From: Riptortus pedestris
Lineage: Eukaryota; Arthropoda; Insecta; Hemiptera; Alydidae
NCBI GenBank assembly: GCA_019009955.1
Contig: CM032230.1
Location: forward strand, 33,696,001-33,760,000
Reading direction: 5' to 3'
Length of the DNA: 64,000 nt
Of the stretch, positions 1 through 12,599 are shown piece by piece. A program made the position numbers and the translations under genes. The notes below the pieces were generated by a model. The model was not told the DNA's origin and searched no databases. It saw only the letters and a program-made list of their open reading frames with translations. Every line of letters begins with the position of its first letter. The first letter of the stretch is position 1.

Positions 1-1285
1 AGATAATATCATCTTTTTTCTTCCTATAATAAAACAAATAACTCAATTTACTGTTTTCTTTTATATAATGTCTGTTTTCTTTTGTTTTATGTAATGTTTT
101 CTTTTCTCTTTTAGCTTTTTAAATATGTCACCGTCAATGGTCTAAATTCCCGTGGTAACCAAACCTATTAAGGTATAGATTTGTTGGCTTTTCATACTTC
201 CTGCCACAGATTCCTGTCGCATGCACTACTCATCCAAACTACTCCAGCTGGCTTCCTTCTAACTATTTGTCGATCTCTTCATCTTCCTATCATACGGTGT
301 ACATTCAGTGACTAGTGTAGCACATTTGCTGTTATCAAACCCTAGCCACATTACCCGACTATTTCCATTTTAAGGCTCTTGAGAAACATAGGACTTCCTT
401 CATTCTTGTCTGCTTCCTAAGCGTTCCTATTCAGATAATTTCTGCTGACATTGGTCACACGTCTCTCAATTGATTGCTCCCAATGTTCCAATTTATCTGG
501 AGTTTCTTGCTGAGTAACGAGGTTTGGCATCCATAGGTCCCAACTATTAAAAACGTCTCTCTTCCATTCCATTTCAATGTTTCCCTTCACAATGAATTCA
601 AGGGACAAACGTCTTCCATTCTAAAGCAGCACTTCTTTGAATTTCCTTCGAAGTCGAAGTAAATATAGTCGTTAACATACTACATAGGACGATTAGTTAT
701 TACAACCACTACCGATAACAGTCAGTAGTTGGTGGAGTTGAATATATTGATCAAGTAAAGCAAGATCTGTGACAGAATAAGTACAGGAAAGTCTTAACAT
801 GTAAAACCTCTAGACAGAATGTGACTCAAGCATTGCTACCGATTTGAATGCAGTTAGCGTATCTTGTAACATGCTCATCCTTGGGATAGCAAAGGAGGTC
901 AACAGTGTTGAAAGAGATATATTAACCAGAATAGTCGTATCAACCATTTGGTTTTTGCCCTGCAGAAATGTATCCGCTTTAAAAGTTTCTCCAAGAGTTT
1001 GAAGAAAACTGATTAACAGTAGTAACTTTTGGTAATAAAACACAGATTCACACCAAAGAAACTATTATTTGCACCAAATTATTTAGTTAAGGTAATTTCT
1101 TTTTTAAATCTCTCATAAATGCCCCCCCACCAAATATTCTTTCACCTCATACTTTACTGACAGCAAAAGCCCACCATTTTACCATAGGCAAGATACAAAG
1201 TCCAACAGCTGTTTATTGTTTGATCTAACTGAGCATAAAAACTCATGATTTTATGAAATCAATTTTTAAATTCAAAACTACTTAC
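1..1285. other. Gene B intron 3, no recognised feature
   Basis: This AT-rich sequence holds no recognisable exon or repeat on either strand. A 77-codon minus-strand open frame at 810-1043 has no family pattern that I recognise and no similarity to gene A exon 4. Confidence 0.4.
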
Positions 1286-1387
1286 CTTAGTCAATTTGCC
1301 GGGACCTTCAGGAATAAATTCTATAATATTCTTGAAAGGATCTCCTTTGTAGGAATGATTTGGTCCTCTGCTACCATGACGAAAACC
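1286..1387 (-). CDS. Gene B coding exon 3 (RHGxRxP motif)
   Basis: The exon has 34 codons, acceptor TTATTTAG|GGTTTT and donor ACTAAG|GTAAGT. It starts GFRHGSRGPNHSYKGDPF and ends FIPEGPGKLTK, matching gene A exon 3 and the family N-terminal core. Confidence 0.9.
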
Positions 1388-3139
1388 CTAAATAAAAAGA
1401 ATCAAATTAGACGTTACTGTTTACAAAATTACTCATTATCAAACTATTATACAAATAATATATTGTCTGACAAATTAGCAATAATTTTTATGGATTAATT
1501 AGAACAAGACAAATATTTGTTAAAATTAAGTGCAGTTGCTACTCACCATGAGTGTATTGCTACCTACACAACAAGATAAGGGACATTCTGTTGAAAGTAC
1601 AAACGTAAAGATAATATAATTAAAAAAACGTAAATGTTTTTGTCATTCGGGATTTGATATTATTAGCTACTTTTCCTATATGGTAGTAAACCTTTACCCT
1701 AGACGAGGGATAACTTATTATTGCCATGATCCTAGAAGACTAAACTATTCGCTAACATTTTGTTATTAGCACACTTGGGTGTGTGAATGTAGCTATTCCA
1801 TGAAACTCTGAATATAATTTATTTTATTTTTATAAGGATGTGTATCCTAGTTCCTTACCAACAAATTCGGTTAACATTGAGGAGGACAAATATACAAAAG
1901 TGCCAATTTCCAAAAATGTAATTATTGGGCTCTAATGTGTACAAAGTAAACATGCAATTAAAAATAAATAATAATAGTAAAAGGAACCTATTTTGCAGGC
2001 TTCTTTGTTATTTGCAGGTTGTAAGAAGAAGCTGGGACCAAACTAATATAGAAACTGCTTAAAACTTACTTACAATAAATACTTTTCGGAGAGTCGGTGC
2101 CGCCTTCTCGGTAGATTGAGACCTGATGAGGAGACACACGGAGCATGAGAGTATGACCAACACTGCCAGTGCAATATACTTCCTCTTCATGCTACCTCGC
2201 TGCTTCCTCGGCTCCCATGAACTCTGAAACATGTGATCTCTTGTTACATGGATAACATTCGCTTTGCTGGTAACAACACCATCAGTAGTTATTTCCTTTT
2301 ATATTGTCTTGTTTTCACTCACACCTTGTCATTTCTCCAGTAACTCTAAAGTGTTATATGACGTCTGTTTAAGTACACTAATTTTAAACAAGAGTGGTTT
2401 TAAAAAAGGCTTTCCCTAGTTCCCTAGTGTTAATAATCAGATCCACTATTATCATTTAGTTTCCATAATTTTTAAATGTTCTATGTTGGAGAGTTAATTT
2501 CCTGTTAAAGATGACAATTAAAAAAGGAAATTCTAGAGGTACGATAAATGTTTCAATTTCGTTGTAATAGCTATAATAGCATGGAACAATTAAAAATCAC
2601 ATAATTCTTATTATACCTATCTGTTTAAAAATAAGCACCTAACGCCCTGAGCCACTTATTTTAATTTTCTGAATTTGAATCTTACTATACATCAAACTAA
2701 GTACAGCTTGACATTTTGTATAAGACAGATATTGGACTATAACATTTTTTAATGCTGCAGCCGCACGTGTTTATGCGCCGAAAGACTAACAATATTCTGG
2801 AGCTGCACCCCACTAATTTTAGCTACGAGCCGCCACTGGATCTTACGTTAAATAAATGAGAATGTTCCACAAAACTCAACACTATTTATATTTGGATTGT
2901 AATATATACATATTTTCAGATAAAAGCATGAGAGACATCGCTCGAGAAACGGGCTTAGGGGATCATCAACGATCACACGCGAGGAAAAACTCCAGCCTAC
3001 TTATTAGCAGATTTCTCTCAAGGGAAATCAGCTATTGGGGTCGTACTCATGACGATTTCAGCTAAATTTCGTCAAATGTCCATCGATCCCAACCAGGAGA
3101 TGACGAAAATGAGGTCCGTTCAAAATTATATATATATAT

Positions 3140-3180
<41 letters not shown>

Positions 3181-6116
3181 ATTTGTCTGTTAACACTCTA
3201 GCGGTCGCAATTTTTGTTTAATCGTCACCAAACTCGGTATTTAATCGTTTTATGTAAAAAAAAAGATCATGTTCGTTAACGGCTGTAATTGGACCAGTGG
3301 GAGGGGGGGTTTAGAGGTTTTTTTTTTAAAAAAACTCGAAGTATCTCCGTTACCATACGTCGGATCAAAAAATTGTATAGAACCAATCTTATTGCAAATT
3401 AAATTTACTATAAATATTATTTTATACATTTATTCTCTATCTTAGATAATAACCGAGATATTTGCATTTTTATTAAGTGTAACGGACGAGTGAGTTTCCC
3501 GCCAAAAGCTAGTTCGGCCGTAACTGTTGGGCTCTCGTAGGGAGATTTCTCTATTGTATAACTTCGTGTGGGAAATCTGCTTAGTTTACGCAGCCCCTGC
3601 GTGACGTACTTTTTTTATAAGTGATTAAGATTCTGCCACTTGGCCCAAAGAAGAGTAGAAGATTCTCAGTTTTTCCGTAATGTCTTTTGGGCTGACGAAA
3701 GTACCTTTTGTACTACTGGGGAAGTGAATCGTCATAACTTCCGTTATTGCTCTGAAAGAAATCTGTATTGGTTCCGTTATGTTCACCAGTATTGTTTTAA
3801 AGTTAATGCTCTATCTGCCATCTGGATATATGGGTATCATACATTAACATCTTTTTTAATCTAAAACAATTTTGTAAACGATGTCTTTGTAATATTTGGT
3901 ATCATAAACATAGTTACAACTACAAAATGACTTGCAAACTTGCGCTATCCATTGTCGTCCAATAGATTAAATAGTCTTAATTCTGAATAATATGAGAATA
4001 AACAAGACGGTCTGTATCTTGAGAGATATGTTTCTTACAAGGCACATTTCGGAAACATGGTTATTTCGGTAAATATTTCTTCATTAGTATTCAGTTCTAT
4101 TATCCAAAAATGTTACGAAACATTTATTTACTCGCTTGATAGTAAGACACATACACGCTTCAAGGAAATCTTAGATAGCAAAACGAAAAATTGCTAATTC
4201 ATGTTTTTGTCGTTAATATTTTGCAAGAAATGCTCATTACATTCATGAGCAGTTATTTTAAATAGGCTTTTGATCGAATTTTAGCAGATTTCCCAAATAG
4301 TTATTATTATTTATTAACGTCCACTTTTTGCAACTCAGGCTAATTGGGACGGGTTATCTGCATGTTACCACCCTTTTCTTGGCAGGGTGGGATTTTAGGA
4401 TATTATTTAATGAATTTCGTCACTAAATAATTTCCTTTGCCCAGGCGAGAATGGAACTCACCACTCTAGGTTTGACATGTGAGATAAATGGAGATAAATA
4501 GAATCCAAATGGAGATTTTTCTTTATTTCATTTTCTTATAAAAGCGGCATGTCTTAATCATGTTTTTGTATTATCAAAATCAGCAAAATAAAAAAAAAGA
4601 AGTCCGTCACGCAGGGGAAGCGTAAGCTAAGCATATTTCCCGCTTGCTGGTGTAACACACGGTTGATTTCTTCTCACGTATATTCAGAATTTCTATGTAA
4701 AACTAGGATGAGTAGAAGTGGGGGTTTATGAAGGCAGAAAACAATAAAGTACGCTTAATGCTTGAGTTACGAAAAAATGCATAGAACACCAATTTTTGGA
4801 AAATAAAAATTTAATGTACTTTTGATCTCATTATACCACTATTTCTGTGTGAAAACCGATGAGTAGAAGGGTGGGGGTATTAAAGACTGAAAACAGGAAA
4901 GTTTGAATAGCTCGCTTAATACTTGAGTTATGAAAAAATGCAAAGGACAACAATTGTAGACCATGAATAGTTTAACAAGATTGCTTCTTTAACATTTTAT
5001 GATCCAACTCACAATAACGAAGATATTTAGAATTTTTTAATTCCCCCTCTCTCTAAATTCGCACCGGGTCCATATTCAGCCAATAAAAAATATAGTGTTG
5101 ACTACAATGGCTAAATATCGAGTATGGTATAGAAAATGTTTATTTATTTTCGAGTAAAGAATGAAAAACCTTAATTGATGGCGTCACCACATGACGTATT
5201 TGCATGTGTCCCACAAAGAAATAGTTCAATGAAAACCATATTTGGTGTTTAACCTTGGAATGAAGAGGTTGAAGAGCTTATTGTTAATATGACATGAGTA
5301 GGAGTGGGGGTTTACTAATTGTCAAAAAGTACAATATGGGAATATCTCTATTAATGTTCAATACAGAGCAGACATGCATATAACAGCAATTATAGAACAT
5401 TACATTGGCAATAAGATTGACTCTACACAATTTTTTGATCCGACACATAACAACGGAGATATTTGGAATTTTCGAAATTCTCTCCCTCTGAACTCACCCC
5501 CTCCCCGCTCCCACTGGGACAGATCTAGGATAGCTGGTAGCAAGATAACGGAATATTAACTCAAAATCAGTATTCGTGGTAGTTTTATTGAGATCGTTCA
5601 AGAATTGTTTTTTCTTTTTTCAATGAACTTCCAAAAACCACATGTAAGAATCTCATGAACAATTTTATTTTTAAGAGAAAGAATTGAAGTATTTAGAACA
5701 TCTTTTCTAGGCATAATTCAAAACTGTTTGATGAAAATTTTGTTTTTAAATTTAGTATAAATTAAAGAAAAAAACATGTTTCAAGAAACAACACTACCAC
5801 AATGGTTTGGTAACGTTCAACACATTAATTGCAGCCACTGGAGCTTTAATAAACAAATGAAGGGTTGGAAAAACAAAGGCGATTATTTTCTAATTTTTAT
5901 ATTTTTCAGAACCAATTATTTTGTACGAAAATTGTTAGTAAAATGTTCTTCGCTTTAATTCGGAAGTTAATGAGATGTATATTTCATATTTAAAAATAAC
6001 AAAATAATTAGTAGACATAATACCTTTTTCTTGAGCTTTCTTTTCCTTCCTGGAACAATTTTCGGACTAACTCCTTCCGATTTGTCCAATAAATCCTTCT
6101 CAACTTCCATATTTCC
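1286..6116 (-). CDS. Gene B: paralogous acid phosphatase, 5' part only (3 coding exons)
   Basis: The exons are 6110-6024 (29 codons), 2223-2074 (50 codons) and 1387-1286 (34 codons), all phase 0 and joined without a stop. They give a Lys-rich tail with KDLLDK, then MKRKY and a hydrophobic anchor (YIALAVLVILSCSVCLLI), then APTLRKVFIGFRHGSRGP carrying the catalytic RHGxRxP motif. The gene continues beyond position 1; no later exon was found in 1-1285. The exon layout matches gene A exactly (27/53/35 versus 29/50/34 codons), so this is a tandem duplicate. It looks intact as far as visible. Confidence 0.88.
2074..2223 (-). CDS. Gene B coding exon 2 (signal anchor)
   Basis: The exon has 50 codons, acceptor GTTTCAG|AGTTCATGG and donor TTTATT|GTAAGT. 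It encodes SSWEPRKQRGSMKRKYIALA and the rest of an 18-residue hydrophobic stretch, then RSQSTEKAAPTLRKVFI. The part after the anchor is clearly homologous to gene A (RSTAIERAAPTLQKAFV). Confidence 0.87.
3006..3616 (+). mobile_element. HINE-like element copy A
   Basis: This is a near-complete copy in gene B intron 2. The 5' end is AGCAGATTTCTCTCAAGGG, the (AT)n core is at about 3127-3176, and the inverted end GGGAAATCTGCT is followed by the stem-loop ACGCAGCCCCTGCGT (3588-3602) and the T-run. It has no coding capacity. Confidence 0.85.
4295..4485 (-). repeat. SINE copy 1 (tRNA-derived family, partial)
   Basis: Read on the minus strand, it has a degenerate B-box region, a body with AATAATATCCTAAAATCCC, a CCTGCCAAG...GGGTGGTAAC region, and a tail GTGGACGTTAATAAATAATA. 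It matches the copies at 11.7, 18.7, 40.0, 44.9 and 55.2 kb. The tRNA-like head is mostly missing. Confidence 0.65.
4600..5525 (-). mobile_element. HINE-like element copy F, long variant, 5'-truncated
   Basis: The minus-strand 3' stem-loop and GTCCGTCACGCAGG end lie at 4600-4625. The internal module (GAGTAGGAGTGGGGGTTTA ... CGGAGATATTTGGAATTTTCG) occurs twice in a row, at about 4700-5130 and 5160-5525. The palindromic 5' end and the microsatellite are missing. Confidence 0.65.
6024..6116 (-). CDS. Gene B coding exon 1 (cytoplasmic tail)
   Basis: The ATG is at 6110 and the donor is AAAAAG|GTATTA. The tail reads MEVEKDLLDKSEG and ends in a basic run, KRKLKKK. The Leu-Leu pair is preceded by acidic residues, but the spacing is not the strict DxxxLL seen in gene A. 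An acceptor (CTTCATGCAG) sits just before GGAAATATGG, implying an upstream non-coding exon at higher coordinates. Confidence 0.75.
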
Positions 6117-6520
6117 CTGCATGAAGAGATAATTAATAAAATTTATTGAAATAAAAAACATTTTTTATGTATTGTTTTTTTTTTTAAAGTTACAAATCCT
6201 TTAGTTTAGAGCAACATCGCCGAAGCTGCGAAGCTCCAATAAATAAATAAATGAAATAATTAAAACTTTTTATTCAAGTCTAACAGTATTAATTTAAAAT
6301 TTGGCTGTAATTCTGATTTTCGGAGTCATTTTTCTTTAGGAAATCATGTAATACCTACATTTTTGAAACCTAGTAATGGTTAGAGGATGAACAGTGGAAT
6401 AGAATCCAGATAGGAAAGCCCTAGATCGACTTACGCACAATGAACCTAAATTCATACTGAACATAGGAGAAAAAGTAGAAAGGCTCAAGACAACCACTTT
6501 CGGACAGAAAGATGAAACTT

Positions 6521-7297
6521 AAAAAAGTCTGTCACGCAGCGGCTGCGTAAACTAAGCAGATTTCCGTGAAGTTTAATAATAGATAAATTTACATAGTGGC
6601 AACACAACACCACCGTCAATAAATACAAACGGTAATAAGAAAATTTTCCCCTCCCGATGGGAAGCGTCTGAAATGTAAACTAACAGGTCAGCCAATCTCT
6701 CAGAGCTGAATAGATAGATAGAAATATTCAGTAATATATAAATTACTAGAATATATCATAATATAATATATTAATTTTATTGAAAACTATTTATTATATC
6801 TATTACTGTAATTTATAATGAATCAGATTTTTTTCACTCTAATTTTAGTAATCCAAAAACAATATAAAGGAGGGGGCGCCATCAGAACGTATTTACATGT
6901 ATGTCCTCTAGAAAAGATGTGTTAAACATAATATTTGGTATTTTGGATTGAAATAAGATTCTTCATGATAAATTGGCTTATCCTTAACGTGCGATGAAAA
7001 TGAAGGGGGTTTACAAAAGTCAGAAAATTAAAATTCCAAATATTTCGGTTAATATTTGAGATAGAGAAATAATGTACATAACAAAATTAATAGAACATTA
7101 CATTCGCAATTAGATTGATTCTATACCGTTTTTTGATCCAAATTAAAATAATGGAGATATTTTAATTTTGAAATTCCCCTTCCCGCTGGTCCAATTTTAG
7201 CCATTACCGAAGTTGATCTTTAGTTTGTCATGAAACGCTTACATATCGAGTTTTGGTAACATCAAACCAAAATTACGACCAGGCAAGTAAACATACA

Positions 7298-7359
<62 letters not shown>

Positions 7360-7372
7360 GGAAATCTGCTAA
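6521..7372 (-). mobile_element. HINE-like element copy G, complete
   Basis: The stem-loop ACGCAGCGGCTGCGT is at 6534-6548. The (AT)n core at about 7301-7354 sits next to the shortened 5' end AGCAGATTTCCC at 7359-7370. It lies in the A-B intergenic region. Confidence 0.8.
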
Positions 7373-8002
7373 AATCGTTTAAACCAGAGTGAGTGGGTGC
7401 AAACTGCTGCACTCTATCAGAAGCTAGTGCTCTGAAAACGGACTTTTCCTTCATTGATGTTCGTGGAAAAAACAACCAGACAGACTGACTCGTGTACCAC
7501 TGCTTGTCCCAGGAAGAATTATTATTACTCTTGCATCGGTTGTTGAAAGAAATTTAAACGCGCAATGTACTGATCTCTACAAATTATAGTGAGAGGTATT
7601 AATCATCTTTGTGGATTTATCCCTGACTGTTACAACATGTAAATATTGATAGAGTAATGCCAACAAGTACTGATGAAGTTTCAGAGTGACTTCAACTCAT
7701 GCCAACTACTGTTTTTAAACGTTCAGTATAATACAGGGGTTTCTTTTGCTATTCATAAAAACGTCCTATCCCTTGTATTTCCAATCATTTCGGCTCTATT
7801 ACCACTTCAATCTAGTACTGCCAGTTCTCATAGTGCTGCTTAGATCTTCACAAGACAATGTAGTGAAAGGAAGAAAATGAATGATGGTGACATGGCACTT
7901 GTGAAGGCAGGTGGTGATGGAGGCATTATTCTAAGTATTTCTCGTTCAGTGTTCTTCAATGACATCCTGTGTCGATTATCCTGATGATGTACTCCTATTG
8001 AT

Positions 8003-8762
8003 AAAAAAAGTCCGTCACGCAGAGGCTGCGTAAACTAACCAGATTTCCATGAGCTGGTATGACCCACTATTGATCTCTTCTTAATATATTTTCTGTATAT
8101 CTAAATAAAACTGGTATGAGTAGTTGTGGGGTTTTACTGAACGGTGAAACCAAGAAAGTACGAATAACGTCTCTTAATATTTACGCTACAAAAAAGTGAA
8201 TAGTTTTAAAATTTGTATACCTACGATTGGTGAGCATCAATAGTACAAAAAAATTGGTTCTATAACATTTTTCGATAAGACTCATAATAACGGAGGTATT
8301 TGGAATTATCAGCAATTATCGAATATAATCTTTAGGGTTGAGTTAAACGGTTAAATATTGTGTAGGACATAGATCAAATAAACATATTCGAGTAAGGGGC
8401 GAAAAATTTTAATTAATGATCACACATTGTATTTGCTTGTAACTCACAAAGTAAAAGTTCAATAAAACCCATATTTGATTTATAATCTTTGAATCAAGGA
8501 GTTCATTATATAACAGCTTATTGTCAATATGGTATGAGTAATCATCGAGATCTTGAAAACATAAATGACAACGTTAATAGTACATTAAGTGTCTAGTAAG
8601 ACTGGTTATATACAATTTTTCGTTCTGACACATAATAACGGAGATATTTCGAAGTTCATTCCTATAACTCCTCCCCCCCCCCACATACCTTGATGAATCA
8701 CTTATAAATCCAGTTTCTTAATGACCAAGCAAAAATTGGGACCACTACAACATAATAGACAA

Positions 8763-8794
<32 letters not shown>

Positions 8795-8874
8795 CTGATG
8801 GACCTGGCTCGGATCGATGGGCATGGCGTTATGAGTACCTCAACAGCTGATTTCCCTTGCGGGAAATCTGATAA
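8003..8874 (-). mobile_element. HINE-like element copy H, long variant with (AC)n core
   Basis: The stem-loop and GTCCGTCACGCAG end are at 8009-8035. The palindromic 5' end GATTTCCCTTGCGGGAAATC is at 8850-8869. The core microsatellite is (AC)n at 8767-8793 rather than (AT)n. The internal module is duplicated, as in copy F. Confidence 0.8.
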
Positions 8875-9226
8875 AACGCTTTTACGGTTTAGAGCTAACA
8901 AGGGGGAGAACAACAATCTATGGTCAACTTGCAATCAATTGTGGTTTCAAATACTTGAGGTGCGAATTAATGTTTCTCTTCTCGAGAAAGTAATTCATCG
9001 TGTTTTGAAGAAGTGGTTAAACAATAATGTCTCTAAAACTGCTGATAGAAGTAGTAGGACAGACAATTCTGAGGAGATTTACAAAAATAAATGAAAGCTA
9101 AGTTACATAAAACACATATATAAATTGTGCCAACTTCGAAACTCGGAAACCCAATGATAGAGTTTAGGAAATAGCTGGAATGTTCAAGGAAATAATACTA
9201 GCATTTATAAATTCTTTTCTTTAGAG

Positions 9227-9838
9227 CAGGGGTCTCCAAACTACGGCCCGAGGGCCACATCCGGCCCGCGGAGAGCTAGCATACTTGAAAACTCCTTTTA
9301 GAGAACATATTTTTTATAGCAAATTAAATTTAGTTTACTGAAGTATTCTAATTTTATGTTGAATAATTATTAATATGACATCTACATTGATATGGTCATG
9401 GGCTAACTACTCATAACATTGTTGTAGGCTTATTGTTATTGTTATTGTTTTTGTGATTAGTTGGATAAAGAAACACAGAATTGTAATGAGTAAAGACATG
9501 TATAATATGCAGAAAATGTAACTTCAGTATATAATAACTAACAAGTTTTTGGATTGAATCCAACTAACATTTTAAACATTTTAAATAAAATCATAACTTA
9601 TAACAAGCATAATGACATATGAAATACTAATGAGATTTATGTAATTGAGATTTTCCACTGACAATAGTTTGTAGATGTGGACTAATTTTACTTGTACCAA
9701 TTATTAAAAGAGACTTTTTTTTCATCCGTGGACTATTTCACTTTTTACCACCGGCAACAATGATAATATGGTTTTGGCCCTCGGAACTTACTGGAGTTAT
9801 CAGTATGGCCCTAAGGCTGGAAAGTTTGGAGACCCCTG
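9227..9838. mobile_element. hAT-superfamily MITE with perfect TIRs and 8-bp TSD
   Basis: This 612-bp element starts CAGGGGTCTCCAAACT and ends with the exact reverse complement, AGTTTGGAGACCCCTG (16-bp terminal inverted repeats). It is flanked on both sides by CTTTAGAG (9219-9226 and 9839-9846), an 8-bp target-site duplication. TIR sequence and duplication length are diagnostic of hAT. The GGCCCGAGGGCC and GGCCCGCGG stretches next to the left TIR are typical of this widespread MITE type. It has no transposase, so it is non-autonomous. Confidence 0.93.
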
Positions 9839-10498
9839 CTTTAGAGTATAACATTCAGGGACAGGCAAGGAATACCAGCCTATGAATCATACACCCAAAC
9901 CAGTGGCATTCTACAGGGAAGGGTCTTGAGTACCACTCTATACAATATTGCGAGCCATTCTTTTAGTGACTAAGTCTCTCCTGAAGTACATTATTGTTTT
10001 TCGACAATGACTTATTCACCTATTACGTTTCAAGTTATTTTGACTCAGCGCCACTTGACAAAATACGATTCACAATAAATAATTTATAGAAGTTGAAGTA
10101 CAGGACGGTATTTACACACATAGGTTCACTATACAAAGCACAAGAGAACATAAATCCGTTACAAACTAACTAAAAGACATTTTAATGGATACCTGTACAT
10201 ATAGATATAAGAGAAAATTCTATAACAGATAGCAACTTGCGACAGAACTTGACAGACGTGCCACTGACTAATTAACCTGTCAACCAAGCGATTGAACGTA
10301 TAAATACTTCAAACAATATCGGTTAAGGGTAGGGCTTATGAATACTTCCTTGAAATATATGTTGTACTCTGGAACTGGCAGGGCCCATATTTTCAAACAA
10401 CGAAGGTATACGTCATCCATACATGTCTCGACATGAATTTAAGAAACGGAGGGAATCAATTTTACGCCAGGAATTTTGAATTCGACACTTTTATTTTA

Positions 10499-11150
10499 CC
10501 AGATTTCCCTTAAGGTCGTACTTATGACGCAATTTTCGGGAAAAAAGTCCTCAAAAGTCCGTTAATCCTACCTAGGAGATGACGAAAATGAGGTCCGTTC
10601 AAAACTATATATAAATATACTTAATTTGTCTGTAACGCTCTAGCGGTCACAATTTTTGTTTGATCGTAACCAAACTTGATATTTAATCAAGTAATTTTAT
10701 TTAAAGTAAAATATTTTTTATTTAAGCAAGTTTAATTTTATTTAAAAATAAAGATATAGTTCGTTAATGGCTGAAATCGGACCAGTGGGAGGGGGGGAGG
10801 TTAGAGGGGGGAATTTTGAAAATTCGAAATATCCGTTATTATACGCGGGATCGAAAAAAGTGTAAAACCAATCCTATTGCCAATCTATTGTTCTATAAAT
10901 GTTTTTATGTACATTTTTTCACTATCTTGATTATTAACCGAGATATTTTTTTAGTTTTCGGTATTAAGTAATTTTCCCCTCCTATTCATATCATATTACC
11001 AATAAGCTGTTATATTATGAAGCATACTAGTTGATGCCTAAATACCAAATATTGTTTTCATTGAACTTTTACGTTTTGAGGTAAATGCAAATAGGTGACG
11101 CACGTAGAAAATCTGCTTAGTCAATGCAGCCCCTGCGTAACTGACTTTTT
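10499..11150 (+). mobile_element. HINE-like element copy B, diverged
   Basis: The element has CAGATTTCCCTTAAGG at the 5' end, only a short AT core, the conserved GAGATGACGAAAATGAGGTC block, and a decayed 3' end AAATCTGCTTAG...GCAGCCCCTGCGTAACTGACTTTTT. An unrelated (AT)n lies downstream at 11201-11227. Confidence 0.78.
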
Positions 11151-11199
11151 GGTTTGTATTCTTTTCTATTTGTTTGTAATTTTGTATTTTCCTTTGTGT

Positions 11200-11230
<31 letters not shown>

Positions 11231-11682
11231 AACAAAAAAATATATATTTCTTAGTCATTTTTTTTTTTGTAACGCATTTAATGAAATAAATGTGATCCAA
11301 TAAGATTGCACTAGAGAATAATCATTTGCAGAAGTATTATTTTTAATTATTACTTATTAACTTCCACGTTCACCTCTGTTGTGAGTCACAACTTGTGACA
11401 AAACAGTTAAATAAAATATATACTTCTTCTATCTTATGATCATTATGTATCCATTAAAATAGGAAAACCAATATAAGTAAGACATAATGGTACTTCAATT
11501 AATTATAGTTCATACTGAAACGACATCTCAAAAATTAGTTCACGTACATCTCATCCCCTCGTGCACATGGACAAATAAGACGGGAATCCGATAAGATCAA
11601 ATGTCCATTTTGTGAATACTGAGCTTAGAGCAGACAAATACTACAATCAATCACTTTTCGTCTTATTTACCACATTTTACCT

Positions 11683-11820
11683 ACAATTATTATTATTATT
11701 TATTAACGCCCACTTTTTGCTACTATGGCTAATTGAGACGGATTAACCACCCTTTCGTAGTCAGGGTGGGCCTACGGTTTTTTTTAAGTGAGCCACTCGG
11801 GGTGAACCACTCGGGGTTCC
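11683..11820 (-). repeat. SINE copy 2 (3' part)
   Basis: This has the same tail (TTAATAAATAATAATAATAA on the minus strand) and body as the other SINE copies. The head is lost in a rearranged AGTGAGCCACTCGGGG duplication. Confidence 0.5.
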
Positions 11821-12305
11821 TACAATTAACTATTGACAGTACGCAATGCCGTGCAATCGTTCCCAAGTTGGGAGCAGGCGTGGATCAGTGGTTGCACGTT
11901 AGACTTGTTGAAGAACTAACCGATGATAACGGAAGACATTTATATGTCTGTCATGAAATTTGTCTAGTTCCTACTTCGATGAAGTAATAGTAAATCAGGT
12001 GAATTAACCACAAGTAAGTGAGTATCATGTGACCATATTACCATCGAGAACCAATTCCTCTTTTGTCTATGAGCCAAAACATTTTTTTCTTCTTGTAATC
12101 TTTTTAAACTGCAAATATTTAAAACTATTGAGCAGTTTAACATAGAGGGACTTCCTTCAGGTAAACCCCACATATATGCTACAAATACGAACAGATCTGT
12201 CTCCAGTATCCTGTCACGAACTGGTATTTGATAACTAACTACAGTAATTTACATTTTTAAAAAATGGCATAATACTACTAACTACTAACATACAGACAAA
12301 AATGA

Positions 12306-12595
12306 ATAAATTCATAACTATCCATTGGATATCAGGACATTCTGGCACAATGGATAATATTTTGGCTGACACATGCAAAATTAGCAACTCAACTTGACAT
12401 ATTACACACTGATCACATTGCAGGACACGGTGCTATTATTATTATTAATAAAGAGACCAGCTTAAAATGGGAAGTGGAATGGCGTCGTACACACACTAAA
12501 CTACGAGAAGTAAAAGACTTTATTCGTGAATGGCTGTCAAGTAATCAGAACAACAAACAAAATTATAGAAAACAACAAACAAAATTATAGAAAAA
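12306..12595 (+). pseudogene. LINE RNase H domain relic
   Basis: The plus-strand translation gives FITIHWISGHSGTMDNILAD, matching the C-terminal RNase H motif WxxGHSGxxGNExAD of non-LTR retrotransposons (I/R1/Jockey-type). After a frameshift it continues as SLKWEVEWRRTHTKLREVKD and REWLSSNQ. Stops and the frameshift show it is dead. Only this fragment is visible. Confidence 0.7.
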
Positions 12596-12599
12596 TAAA

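Noticed and set aside
810..1043. Possible exon 4 of gene B
   Set aside because: The frame lacks the LGKQEAFxLGxxLRxRY and ERTLTS patterns required for that exon.
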